Assembly (NCBI RefSeq): GCF_040436405.1
Contig: NZ_AP031575.1
Span: forward strand, 62,001-126,000
Source of the DNA: Marinomonas sp. THO17
GTDB taxonomy: Bacteria > Pseudomonadota > Gammaproteobacteria > Pseudomonadales > Marinomonadaceae
DNA length: 64,000 nt
Direction: 5' to 3'
Translations under genes and position numbers: made by a program
Shown: piece by piece, positions 19,758-28,569 of the stretch
How positions within the stretch are numbered: position 1 is the stretch's first letter
How the letters are laid out: each line of letters starts with the position of its first letter
The notes under the pieces: model-generated
Seen by the model: the letters and a program-made list of their open reading frames with translations, nothing else
What the model was told of the DNA's origin: nothing
Databases searched by the model: none

Positions 19758-20018
19758 ATGAAACTTAAATTAACGCCAACTCAAAATTTATGCGTTGGTT
19801 TTTTGGAGTCAGGATTTAAGTTAGTGCAATTGGGCGAGCAATATTATTTTGTTAAAGGCGAGCGTCGCCAAAAAGTGCTCCCTAAAACCCTAGACGCTTT
19901 AGTGAATCGCGGAGCGTTATCCTTTACTGACGAGGGCGATTATATTTTAAGTGATGAGTTTGTAGCCCATCGCAAAAGAATGCGAGAGTCTGATCAAAGT
20001 GTTCCTATTAAGCATTAG
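19758..20018 (+). CDS. Small protein of unknown function (86 residues)
   Basis: I do not recognise this protein. From ATG 19758 it is 86 residues, with GAGGGA about 6 nt upstream; the frame is open to 19722, but that start has no ribosome site. It is charged and soluble, with a helix-strand pattern (LTPTQNLCVGFLESGFKLV, YYFVKGERRQKVLPKTLDALVNRGAL) that resembles a winged-helix-like module, which is a guess from pattern only. A strong terminator follows. Confidence 0.7.
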   Translation: MKLKLTPTQNLCVGFLESGFKLVQLGEQYYFVKGERRQKVLPKTLDALVNRGALSFTDEGDYILSDEFVAHRKRMRESDQSVPIKH

Positions 20019-20036
20019 TGAGTAGTTCTGCTTATT

Positions 20037-20076
20037 GACCCAAGTATTTCAATGTTGAAATCTTGGGTCTTTTTTT
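20037..20076 (+). terminator. Rho-independent terminator after the 86-residue gene
   Basis: A long stem (20037-20044 with 20062-20069, then 20046-20052 with 20055-20061, one bulge) is followed by eight T's. Confidence 0.88.
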
Positions 20077-20090
20077 GTCTGTCATCTGCG

Positions 20091-21161
20091 CTATTGAACA
20101 GACTTGGGCGTTTGAGCGAATAAGTGTCCAACAGCCTGAGCTAATTGTGAACTGATACGCTCACTTCGCAATAATTGCCACAATGGCTGTTTGGTTTCAG
20201 GGTGCTGGCTAAACTCCGCTGTAATTTGTTTAAAGGCAATGAAAGCATCCTGACGATGTGCCAGTTTTTCCATAATAATGCGTAACAGCTGTGGATTAAG
20301 TGCAATCCAATGAGGGCATTTTGCTGCTAACGCGGCTATAAGGTGAATGTCATCATCATTGCATTGAGATAAATCCCCTAATAGTCCAAATAATGGCAAT
20401 AACAATTGCTCAACAAATTCTCCTTTAGATAGGGCTCTAACATAACTGGCGCGCAACATAGGATCTTGCTCTTCACCAAGTTTGGCCAAAAGACTATCGC
20501 GAATTTCATTGGGTAGGGCTTGATGCTCTAGGGCATGACACAAAGCCGACACGAAAGGTGCAGGTGCCTTGGCTAAGGCCTTGAGTGCCAATTGGTGTTC
20601 TTCTGGCTGATCCACTCGCACTGCTAATTCAGCGATTCCTTGCAATCCTAAAGATTGCCAAGAATCAGAGTGGCTATCAATATCGCCTCGCAAATACTGG
20701 ATCACATCGGCAAAGTAACGCGAAGTATCTTGGTGAAGGTCTTTTGCTAAGATGGCATGAAAACTCGCCATGCGTTCTTGGTCCGGTTTGAATGCATAAG
20801 GGCTGTCTTCCAATGCTTCCGATAAACCTTCTTCTTGCCCTTTATGCAAAATTTTATCAACAATGCTTTTGATAAAGTGGTCACGAGTGCCTAGGTTGAG
20901 AGCGCCAGCTTCATCTAATGGTAGCTTGAGAAACCAAATGACAGCTTCTGTATTTTGTTCTTGCCGTTCACCTTGGGTGTTTCTTAATAAGCATGCTAAC
21001 CAAGCGTGCTGGCGAAAAGGGTAAGGATAAGCTTGCTGCTTACGATCAAATTGAATGGCTTGCTGCGGAGTGATTCTATTAATACAGCGGCCGAGATCAT
21101 AATAGGTTACTTGGCAGCCGACCATATTAAACAGGTCGGAAAGAGATTCGATTTTATTCAT
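20091..21161 (-). CDS. DUF3549 family protein
   Basis: A 356-residue, helix-rich protein beginning MNKIESLSDLFNMVGCQ and with the DUF3549 signature YYDLGRCINRITPQQAIQFD near the N-terminus. The frame extends to 21221, but the extra 20 residues do not fit the family start and ATG 21161 is preferred. The C-terminal two thirds look like an alpha-helical repeat. Function is unknown. It is divergent from the yqcC-like gene. Confidence 0.8.
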   Translation of the reverse strand: MNKIESLSDLFNMVGCQVTYYDLGRCINRITPQQAIQFDRKQQAYPYPFRQHAWLACLLRNTQGERQEQNTEAVIWFLKLPLDEAGALNLGTRDHFIKSIVDKILHKGQEEGLSEALEDSPYAFKPDQERMASFHAILAKDLHQDTSRYFADVIQYLRGDIDSHSDSWQSLGLQGIAELAVRVDQPEEHQLALKALAKAPAPFVSALCHALEHQALPNEIRDSLLAKLGEEQDPMLRASYVRALSKGEFVEQLLLPLFGLLGDLSQCNDDDIHLIAALAAKCPHWIALNPQLLRIIMEKLAHRQDAFIAFKQITAEFSQHPETKQPLWQLLRSERISSQLAQAVGHLFAQTPKSVQ

Positions 21162-21262
21162 AACTAAATTTTTACTCAGCTTGCCGATAACATACCGAAT
21201 GTTATTTATATCGGTGATCAATAGATAACCCTATTCTACTGTTTTTGTTGGGAGAAATCAGT

Positions 21263-21598
21263 TTGAATCAAGGCTTTTTACGCCATCATATTTTGGCGGA
21301 CTTGCTAATGGATTTGCAGCTTTGTATGCAAGAAAATGCTCTGTGGGAATCTGACGAACCTAGTCAACAAGCACGGCAAAGCCAAGAACCTTTTTGTATT
21401 GATACTATGAGTTTTGAACAGTGGTTAAGATATGTGATGATCGAGCGTTTCAAGCGGCTGATAGAAGAAGCTGCCGAGTTACCTACTCGGTGCCATATAT
21501 CGCCAATGGCAGAAGAGGTTTATAAGGATTGCCCAAATGTCAATTTGCCTTGTTTAATTCAATGTTTGGACCGAATTGATAGACATTTAAGCAGTTAG
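21263..21598 (+). CDS. YqcC-like (DUF446) protein
   Basis: A 111-residue protein with the YqcC signature: a helical N-terminus, then SQEPFCIDTMSFEQWLRYVMIERF. Its function is unknown. The start chosen is TTG 21263 because GGGAG (21249-21253) is well placed and the resulting N-terminus fits the family; no ATG is available in this part of the frame. The DUF1853 gene follows after 13 nt and also begins with TTG, so the pair is likely co-translated at a modest level. Confidence 0.82.
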   Translation: MNQGFLRHHILADLLMDLQLCMQENALWESDEPSQQARQSQEPFCIDTMSFEQWLRYVMIERFKRLIEEAAELPTRCHISPMAEEVYKDCPNVNLPCLIQCLDRIDRHLSS

Positions 21599-21611
21599 AG
21601 AGAGGCGTAAT

Positions 21612-22463
21612 TTGAATCCTTTGCAGATAATTGAGGATTTACAATGGTTGGTGGAAGGGCATGTCCTTGAGTCCGATTTTGATTTGTCTCCATATTGGTG
21701 TGCTGATTTAGAGCAAAGATTAGCTAAACTGAGACAAGACAATCAACCATTATTGGATCGAATTGCTCGCACCAAGTCACATTTTTTAGGCAGTTACTTT
21801 GAGGCCTTGTTTAGTTTCGCCATTGAACAGTTAACAGAGTTAAAAATTATCAAAGAGCACTTCCAAATTGATCAAATGGGTAAAACGTTAGGGGAAGTGG
21901 ATATGTTAGTGCGTTTGCCTACGGGAGAAATTCATCAGTTTGAAATCGCTATTAAATTCTATTTGCAGCGACCAGACTTAGCACCAAATGATTGGATTGG
22001 CCCGAATAAAAACGACAGCCTGCATAAAAAGGTAACAAGGGCTCGTCAACATCAATTAACCTTACTATCAACAAGTGTAGGTAAACAATGGCTTGAGCAA
22101 CACAATATCACTTCCGAAGTTGAATCCAATTTATTGATCTTTGGTCGTTTTTATATGGCGTTGAATAATTCGCGAGCAATTGAGCTTTGGTTTGCTGAAG
22201 AGGTCTTAGGTGGTTGGATTCGTGCCAGTCAATTTATACAGCTTCAAGCGTATTTTTCGTGTTTTTATGTTTTACAAAAGCCGCATTGGATGTCAAACCC
22301 TTTAGAAGATGCTAATTCCACTTTCTTTTCTAGAGAAAGTGCTTACAATCTTGTAAGCCTTTTCCTACGAGATGAAAGGCCAATACATCTTTTTATGCTG
22401 CCTTCGTTAGGGGCAAGCAAGGTTAGCGGTAAATGTATTTTTGTGGTTCCTGATCATTGGTGA
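21612..22463 (+). CDS. DUF1853 family protein
   Basis: A 283-residue protein. The DUF1853 hallmark is the central stretch with GEVDMLVRLPTGEIHQFEIAIKF (residues about 95-118), whose acidic and lysine residues (E..D, E-x-K) resemble a PD-(D/E)XK nuclease core; that resemblance is inference. It starts at TTG 21612 with AGAGAGGCG upstream and no competing ATG. It is probably co-transcribed with the yqcC-like gene. Confidence 0.82.
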   Translation: MNPLQIIEDLQWLVEGHVLESDFDLSPYWCADLEQRLAKLRQDNQPLLDRIARTKSHFLGSYFEALFSFAIEQLTELKIIKEHFQIDQMGKTLGEVDMLVRLPTGEIHQFEIAIKFYLQRPDLAPNDWIGPNKNDSLHKKVTRARQHQLTLLSTSVGKQWLEQHNITSEVESNLLIFGRFYMALNNSRAIELWFAEEVLGGWIRASQFIQLQAYFSCFYVLQKPHWMSNPLEDANSTFFSRESAYNLVSLFLRDERPIHLFMLPSLGASKVSGKCIFVVPDHW

Positions 22464-22530
22464 AATTTTTTGTTTATTCAGAAACAAAGTCGCTGTAGTA
22501 TCTGTTGTATTCGAGTTGTATTGAATTTAA

Positions 22531-24546
22531 ATGACTGACTTAAAAGAAGTTCTTAAAAATAAATTGCCAATGGCTGCATGGGTTCTGGATGTCGAGAAAT
22601 CTTCGGTTATTGCCTATAACGATGCCGCTGAATGCTTGTTAGCCAATTCATTGCAGCAAATCCAATCCGGCAGCAGACGTATTCCGAGCGACTTACAAGA
22701 TAAATGGGTTCGTAAACTTGCAACCATAGATAGGCAACAGAGTTTTTCTTGTCCTTGGCCATCTGATAACGACGAAACATTGAAACATTGGTGTCAGGGA
22801 TCGGTAGTTGATCTAGAGGATGGTCGTAAGGGGTTATTGCTCGAGTTACAACTGAAAAGCATCACTAAAGCCTCAGACCCTTTGATCGATAAAGACGTTA
22901 ATCTACTGAAACAATTTAAAACCCTTTCCTTTGCTATCTTTTCCCTACAAGGCTGCTACCTTAATTCCAGTGATATTTTTACGGAACAATTTGGTTCTTT
23001 TGAGCAGTTATCCAGTTTGTTTGCCGTCTCTTCTGCCGCCAAAAGCTTTATGTTGCGTTTAAGCGAGCAGCAAAGCTTGTCGCAAGAAATTATGTTGTCT
23101 ACTTTAAAGGGTGTTCGTTGGCACCGAATTGAAGCCAGGTATGATGTTCATTCAAAGCAAATTTATCTTCTGGCCCATGACATTCAAGAAGAGAGAGACC
23201 ATGAGGTTGCGCTTTACCGCTTGAATAATTATGACAATTTGACCAATTTACCTAACCGTAATTTACTCTATCAACAATTGGAAAGTGCACTGCAAAATGC
23301 CAAAAAACGTGAACGAGAGTTTGGTCTTTTGTATATGGACTTGGATAGTTTCAAGGTAATTAATGATAATTTTGGTCATAGAGTCGGAGATGAGTTGATA
23401 CAGCGGGTGGCAGAACGTATCCAGTCGAGTATTCCTGCAGCGGCGTGTTTGTATCGACTGGGTGGTGATGAGTTTGTTGTTGTATTGGAAAATACAAGTG
23501 CGATTAGTGATTTAGAAGACATTGCTCGAAGCATTATGTTCAACGCCAGTAACACATATCTGGTGGCTGAGATGGAGATGATGATCAGTGCCAGTATTGG
23601 CATTGCCAGTTATCCGCAGCACGCTGAAGATGTTGATAATTTGCTGAAAAACGCGGATGCCGCAATGTATCGTGCTAAATCTACGGGTCACAATTTGTAT
23701 TGTGTGTATGAAAATCGTATGGCTGACAATATTAATGCACTTCTAACATTAGGCAGTGGTTTACGTAAGGCCATTGATAATGAAGAGTTTGAGTTACATT
23801 ATCAGCCAAAGGTAGCGTTACCAAAAGAAAATGTTGTGGGCGCTGAGGCGCTAATTCGTTGGAATCACCCTGAATTAGGTATGGTCAGCCCAAATAAATT
23901 TATTCCCTTAGCAGAAGAAAGTGGTTTGATTCTTCCTTTGGGTGAGTGGGTGATTCGTCGTGCTTGCCGCCAACTGCAAGAGTGGCGTCAACAAGGTCAT
24001 CCCCCCATTCGATTATCCGTTAATCTATCCAGTCGTCAGTTTATGCAAGCGGATTTGGTGGACATGGTGAAAGCCATTTTAGAAGAAACTGGGGTCGATC
24101 CTGAGTATTTGGAGCTTGAGTTGACGGAAAGTATGTTGATGACGGATGCTCAGCAATCGATAGAGAAATTACATAATTTCAGAAAGTTGGGACTGACGTT
24201 ATCCATTGATGACTTTGGTACCGGCTATTCTTCATTGTCTTATCTTAAAAAATTCCCCATTCAAACCCTGAAAATTGATCGCTCTTTTATTCATGATATT
24301 GGCATAGACAGCGATAATGACGCCATTGTTAAAGCGACCATCGCCATGGCAAAAAGTCTAAATTTGAAGGTCATCGCGGAAGGGGTTGAAAATCGTTCTC
24401 AGGTCAGTGCACTTGATGGTTATCAGTGCCAAGAAGTCCAAGGCTTCTTGTATTCTAAACCTTTGCCGAGTAATGACTTTATGAATTACTTACAGGAACA
24501 AGTTAAAGTAGAGCATTTTAGTTTGGTGGAAACTGGTTCTTTGTAG
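22531..24546 (+). CDS. GGDEF-EAL cyclic-di-GMP signalling protein
   Basis: A 671-residue soluble protein with no membrane helix. Residues 1-240 hold one or two PAS-like sensory domains. The GGDEF domain has an intact RLGGDEF motif around residue 311, so diguanylate cyclase activity is possible. The EAL domain has GAEALIRW near residue 439 and the later DDFGTGYSSLSYLKKFP and IAEGVENRSQ motifs, so phosphodiesterase activity is also possible. Which activity dominates cannot be told from sequence. C-di-GMP is the usual signal protecting LapA-type adhesins from cleavage, which makes the adhesin at 57783 a plausible downstream output. Confidence 0.95.
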   Translation: MTDLKEVLKNKLPMAAWVLDVEKSSVIAYNDAAECLLANSLQQIQSGSRRIPSDLQDKWVRKLATIDRQQSFSCPWPSDNDETLKHWCQGSVVDLEDGRKGLLLELQLKSITKASDPLIDKDVNLLKQFKTLSFAIFSLQGCYLNSSDIFTEQFGSFEQLSSLFAVSSAAKSFMLRLSEQQSLSQEIMLSTLKGVRWHRIEARYDVHSKQIYLLAHDIQEERDHEVALYRLNNYDNLTNLPNRNLLYQQLESALQNAKKREREFGLLYMDLDSFKVINDNFGHRVGDELIQRVAERIQSSIPAAACLYRLGGDEFVVVLENTSAISDLEDIARSIMFNASNTYLVAEMEMMISASIGIASYPQHAEDVDNLLKNADAAMYRAKSTGHNLYCVYENRMADNINALLTLGSGLRKAIDNEEFELHYQPKVALPKENVVGAEALIRWNHPELGMVSPNKFIPLAEESGLILPLGEWVIRRACRQLQEWRQQGHPPIRLSVNLSSRQFMQADLVDMVKAILEETGVDPEYLELELTESMLMTDAQQSIEKLHNFRKLGLTLSIDDFGTGYSSLSYLKKFPIQTLKIDRSFIHDIGIDSDNDAIVKATIAMAKSLNLKVIAEGVENRSQVSALDGYQCQEVQGFLYSKPLPSNDFMNYLQEQVKVEHFSLVETGSL

Positions 24547-24645
24547 TTTATATATTGTAATTATTCGTCATTTTCCATTTACCAACTTGCAGCCACTAGG
24601 CTAACCTCTTACTCTTAGCTTCAGACTGTAAATGACGGATTTGCT

Positions 24646-25497
24646 GTGCCAATCTTAGAAAATTTAACTTGTCCTATTGATGGCGAATACCTGCAAAGGC
24701 AAGCAGGAAGCCTGACATGTTCACGAGGACATACTTTCGATCTTGCTAAAACGGGTTATGTTAATTTATTACCCGTTCAAAATAAACGCTCCAAAGACCC
24801 GGGTGACAGCAAAGACATGGTGTCCTCGCGGCAAAATTTTCTTAACCTAGAACACTATCTGCCAATTATTGACGCCATTATGACTGGCTGGCCAAAAGCT
24901 GCATGGCAACCTCAGATGCGCATTTTGGACGCTGGATGTGGTGAGGGTTATTATCTGCATCATCTTGGACAAGCGTTTGAAAAAGCGGCCATACCAGTTG
25001 AGAGAGTGGGGTTGGATATTTCAAAATGGGCGGTGACGGCGGCCAGTAAGCGAGATAAAACGGTTTCTTGGATTGTGGGTAGTAATGCCAGTTTACCTGT
25101 GCCGGATCAGCGTTTTGACGTTATCTTATGTTTATTTGGTTTTCCTGTTTTTCATGAGTTTCAACGCACTTTGGTCGACTCAGGTTATTTACTATTGGTA
25201 GAGTCCGGCCCTCAGCACTTGATTGAACTGAGAGAAATTCTATACGACAGCATTCATCCTTATAAAGCGACTTATTCTGAAGGCGTCACAGGATTTGAGC
25301 TAGAGTCCGAGTACAGCAAACAATTTACTTTTTCACTCATGTCACAACAACAGATTCAATATTTGTTGAGCATGACACCTCATATTCATAAGGCTTCCTA
25401 TCAAGGAAAACAGCAAATTAAACAATTAGACAAGATTAGCGTAACAGCTGACATCAAGTTACGCTGGTATCGTAAGACGAATGAGAGAAGTAAATAA
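24646..25497 (+). CDS. rlmA: 23S rRNA (guanine-N1)-methyltransferase RlmA
   Basis: Methylates N1 of G745 (E. coli numbering) in 23S rRNA. The N-terminal zinc-finger region and the following GYVNLLPVQNKRSKDPGDSKDMV stretch are diagnostic of RlmA, and the SAM-binding Rossmann motif is LDAGCGEGYYL. The start is GTG 24646. The zinc site is unusual: Cys9, Cys25 and His29 are present, but the second cysteine position is Asp12 (CPID instead of CPLC). The stop overlaps the start of the carbonic anhydrase gene by one base. Confidence 0.93.
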   Translation: MPILENLTCPIDGEYLQRQAGSLTCSRGHTFDLAKTGYVNLLPVQNKRSKDPGDSKDMVSSRQNFLNLEHYLPIIDAIMTGWPKAAWQPQMRILDAGCGEGYYLHHLGQAFEKAAIPVERVGLDISKWAVTAASKRDKTVSWIVGSNASLPVPDQRFDVILCLFGFPVFHEFQRTLVDSGYLLLVESGPQHLIELREILYDSIHPYKATYSEGVTGFELESEYSKQFTFSLMSQQQIQYLLSMTPHIHKASYQGKQQIKQLDKISVTADIKLRWYRKTNERSK

Positions 25498-26135
25498 TGC
25501 CAAAGCAGAAGATAGAAGACCTTTTTCAAAAAAACCGGGACTGGGCGGAAAAAGTATCGGCTGAAGATCCAGCGTTTTTCTCAACCTTGTCTGAACAGCA
25601 ACAGCCTGAATATTTATGGATAGGTTGTGCCGATAGTCGTGTGCCTGCCAATCAAATTATTGACCTTCTTCCAGGTGAGGTCTTTGTTCATCGCAATATT
25701 GCGAATATGGTAGTACATACCGACCTGAACTGTTTGTCAGTGATTCAATACGCTGTGGATGTGCTTAAGGTGAAACACATTATGGTGGTTGGACATTATG
25801 GTTGTGGCGGTATTAAAGCGGCAATGGATAAAGGGGATAATGGCATGATTGATAATTGGTTATGCCATATTAGAGACGTGTATCGTTTTCACCATAAAGA
25901 GTTAAACCAAATTAAGGATGAGCAAAAGCGCTTTGATCGCCTGTGCGAGCTTAATGTAATAGAGCAGGTATGGAATGTCTGTCAGACCACGATAGTTCAG
26001 AATGCGTGGAAAAAAGATCAAGAGTTACATGTTCATGGCTGGTGTTATAGCATTGATAACGGTCATATTACGGATTTAAAAGTAACGGTTTCGAATGCGC
26101 AACAAGCCATTGAAAATTTAGACAAAGTAAAATAA
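25497..26135 (+). CDS. can: Beta-class carbonic anhydrase
   Basis: Zinc enzyme interconverting CO2 and bicarbonate in the cytoplasm. Zinc ligands are Cys44, Asp46 (in CADSR), His100 and Cys103 (GHYGCGG), the arrangement of the bicarbonate-regulated type II enzymes such as E. coli Can. Length (212 residues) is normal. Start and rlmA stop overlap (TAATG), so the two genes are translationally coupled. Confidence 0.95.
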   Translation: MPKQKIEDLFQKNRDWAEKVSAEDPAFFSTLSEQQQPEYLWIGCADSRVPANQIIDLLPGEVFVHRNIANMVVHTDLNCLSVIQYAVDVLKVKHIMVVGHYGCGGIKAAMDKGDNGMIDNWLCHIRDVYRFHHKELNQIKDEQKRFDRLCELNVIEQVWNVCQTTIVQNAWKKDQELHVHGWCYSIDNGHITDLKVTVSNAQQAIENLDKVK

Positions 26136-26140
26136 TTGAG

Positions 26141-26170
26141 AAAAATGCCGTCGATTAAGACGGCATTTTT
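26141..26170. terminator. Bidirectional terminator between can and the LysR gene
   Basis: A perfect 12-bp stem (26141-26152 with 26159-26170) with a 6-nt loop has T-runs readable on both strands. It serves two converging genes. Confidence 0.9.
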
Positions 26171-26188
26171 CTATCTAAAACTGGGCTT

Positions 26189-27142
26189 TTATAGGTTGTT
26201 GCTTTCTGCAATGGTCTTAGCACAACCGGCTATACTGGAGCGTAACCATATGTGGCCTGGGTCATGTTGTAACAGTGGGCTCCACAACATCTTCAATTCA
26301 ATTGGTGGGATATCAAACGGTGGGGCTACTACCGTTACGTGAGAGTTGTCTTTCATTAAGCGTGTTGCAAGGGATGGTAGGGTGGCGATTAATCCCAATT
26401 GCTCGGTTGCGCGCATGGCCACATTGTAGTTTCGCGTAAAAAGACGAATGTTTCGCTTATAGCCAAGGTCAGCCAGGGTACCATCTACCCAACCCAGTTT
26501 CTGTACTTCTTCTGGTTGAATGCCCACACCGACACCAAACCCCGTTTTACTTACCCACACGTGAGGAGAGGACAAATACATCTCTAAACTGAAATTTTTG
26601 GCAATCTCAGAATTAGCTGGAATGAGGCAAGAGAATTGGTCAACCCAGACGGATTTTTGATGGAAAGATTGAGGTAGAGTGTCAAAGCGGTTAATGACCA
26701 AGTCGACTTTGCCTTTTTCCACATCGTGAAAGCTCACATCACTTGGGTTCATCACGTCTAAGATGACATTGGGTGCTTCTTCTTGCAGCTTTTTCATTAA
26801 AGGTGGAATCAGGGTGGCTTCAGCATAATCACTGGCCATGATACGGAACACTCGAGAGCTGGATTCGGCTTCAAAGTTTTGACCTAGGTGTAGGACTTCG
26901 TCGACCGACTGCAAAATATTTTGTACACGAGGTTGTAGCTGAATTGCCAAAGCGGTGGGCATCATGCCATCACTGGTGCGTACTAACAAAGGGTCGTGGA
27001 AAAGATCTCGTAATCGTCTTAAACCATTACTCATCGCCGGTTGTGTAATACCAAGTTGGTTGGCAGCATGAGTCACGTTTTGTTCCCTCAGTAGGGAATC
27101 CAAATAACGAAGTAAATTGAGGTCTATTTTGTCTAACTGCAT
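26189..27142 (-). CDS. LysR-family transcriptional regulator
   Basis: A 317-residue regulator with an N-terminal winged helix-turn-helix (DLNLLRYLDSLLREQNVTHAANQLGITQPAMSNGLRRL split over residues 7-44) and a LysR effector-binding domain. The sequence style (LRRLRDLFHDPLLVRTSDGM) is of the NodD/LeuO-like branch. It ends convergently with can. The target is unknown; the nearest upstream neighbour on the same strand is the AGE-family isomerase, 71 nt away. Confidence 0.93.
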   Translation of the reverse strand: MQLDKIDLNLLRYLDSLLREQNVTHAANQLGITQPAMSNGLRRLRDLFHDPLLVRTSDGMMPTALAIQLQPRVQNILQSVDEVLHLGQNFEAESSSRVFRIMASDYAEATLIPPLMKKLQEEAPNVILDVMNPSDVSFHDVEKGKVDLVINRFDTLPQSFHQKSVWVDQFSCLIPANSEIAKNFSLEMYLSSPHVWVSKTGFGVGVGIQPEEVQKLGWVDGTLADLGYKRNIRLFTRNYNVAMRATEQLGLIATLPSLATRLMKDNSHVTVVAPPFDIPPIELKMLWSPLLQHDPGHIWLRSSIAGCAKTIAESNNL

Positions 27143-27213
27143 CTGGGGGCCGTGTCCACAATTAATGGGGCTGAATCATACTCTATTTCCAAGATGAATA
27201 GAATGATTGCGCT

Positions 27214-28425
27214 TTAATCCTTTATTGAAATAGTCAGATTGTGCTTTTGTAATTGCTCAATTACCTCATAGCAAGCTCCCATGGTGTGGTAGTCTGTCTT
27301 GCCAGCGGGACTTTTACAATCGTCAATGGTTTGATTGTCTTGGGTGAGAATACGAAACCATGCTCCATATTGATGATCTACCATATGTTGCCAGCTGTAC
27401 TGCCAAAGTTGATCGTATTTTTGCCAGTAGTCTGATTTTCCAGTCATCAGGGCCAGCATGGCGGCGGCAGCGAAGGATTCCGCTTGTACCCAGAAATATT
27501 TATCGCCATCGCATACTTTCCCTTGCAAGTCATAGCCGTAACAGAGTCCAGCGTTTTTTTCATCCCACGCTTTTAGCCAGGCTTGGTTAAAAAGCTGTTC
27601 CGCTTTAGGAATCAGCCAATCAATGGCACGACGTTGATGGATCAGCAAAAGTAGCTTTGCCCACTCAGTTTGATGGCCTGGCTGAAAACCCCAAGGTCTG
27701 AACAAATGCTTTGGATTGTCTCGGTTGTAATCCCAATCAAGCTGCCAATCGGCGTGATAATGTTCCCAGATTTCACCATTGGCTAGGTCAGCTTGTCGAA
27801 TACAGATGTTTTCTGCCAAACGAATAGCGCGCTCAAGATAATGAGACTCTTGAGTGGCATCGTAGGCAGCCAACATGGCCTCACAAGAATGCATATTGGC
27901 ATTTTGTCCACGGTATGGAGACACTTCTTGCCAATCAGCGGAGATCTCGTCTCGATAGAGACAATAGTCTGCATCCCAGTAATGTTTTTCCATGGTTTGA
28001 AAAGTTTCTTCTAGCCAACTTTTAGCTTCAGTAATGCCTGCTTTGTAAGCCATAGAATAGGCTAGCATGACAAATGCGAAGCCATAACAATGATTGGTCT
28101 CGTCAAGATTTTTGGCCCCTTTTAATAGCCAAACATAACCGCCATTGGCTTTAAGATGGCGCTTTCTTAAGTAATCAACACCGTGTTTTACTGCGTTAAG
28201 ATAGTCTGGGTTCTGCTCCGCCAAATACGCTTTAGCATAGTTAAAAACAAAGCGCGTACTGCTTACTAGATGACGAGTGTCACTATCATAGATTTCCCCA
28301 TTGTCTTTGAAGAAATGAAAGAAGCCGCCATTAGGATCAATGCAGTTTGGGTGATAAAAAGCCATGGTGTTTTGTATGTGTGATGAAAGAAACTCAGGAG
28401 AACGAAAATTTGGCAAGGCTGACAT
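27214..28425 (-). CDS. AGE-family sugar epimerase/isomerase (mannose isomerase-like)
   Basis: A 403-residue alpha6/alpha6-barrel enzyme of the N-acylglucosamine 2-epimerase superfamily. Barrel signatures include DSDTRHLVSSTRFVFNYAKA, NANMHSCEAMLAAYDAT and PWGFQPGHQTEWAKLLL, with the conserved His residues used as catalytic acid/base. The pattern is closest to bacterial D-mannose/aldose-ketose isomerases, but the substrate (mannose, lyxose, glucose) cannot be fixed by eye. It is divergent from a ROK repressor across a palindrome, suggesting sugar-dependent control. AGGGAA precedes the ATG. Confidence 0.88.
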   Translation of the reverse strand: MSALPNFRSPEFLSSHIQNTMAFYHPNCIDPNGGFFHFFKDNGEIYDSDTRHLVSSTRFVFNYAKAYLAEQNPDYLNAVKHGVDYLRKRHLKANGGYVWLLKGAKNLDETNHCYGFAFVMLAYSMAYKAGITEAKSWLEETFQTMEKHYWDADYCLYRDEISADWQEVSPYRGQNANMHSCEAMLAAYDATQESHYLERAIRLAENICIRQADLANGEIWEHYHADWQLDWDYNRDNPKHLFRPWGFQPGHQTEWAKLLLLIHQRRAIDWLIPKAEQLFNQAWLKAWDEKNAGLCYGYDLQGKVCDGDKYFWVQAESFAAAAMLALMTGKSDYWQKYDQLWQYSWQHMVDHQYGAWFRILTQDNQTIDDCKSPAGKTDYHTMGACYEVIEQLQKHNLTISIKD

Positions 28426-28496
28426 TATGATTCCCTAGCATTGTGGCTTGTTATTCTTATGAGTAGAAGAGGATTTTCTTCACATACTAATGGCTT

Positions 28497-28527
28497 AATT
28501 TATTAAATCAACTAGATTTATTAAATT
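28497..28527. promoter_or_regulatory. Candidate ROK-repressor operator (inverted repeat)
   Basis: AATTTATTAAATC (28497-28509) and GATTTATTAAATT (28515-28527) form a 13-bp inverted repeat with one mismatch around 5 nt. It lies between the divergent isomerase and ROK genes. AT-rich palindromes are typical ROK (NagC/Mlc/XylR) operators. Confidence 0.6.
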
Positions 28528-28569
28528 GAAGTGGTTAGTTTACTGGCTTCTTATAAAGGTAATCTTGTC

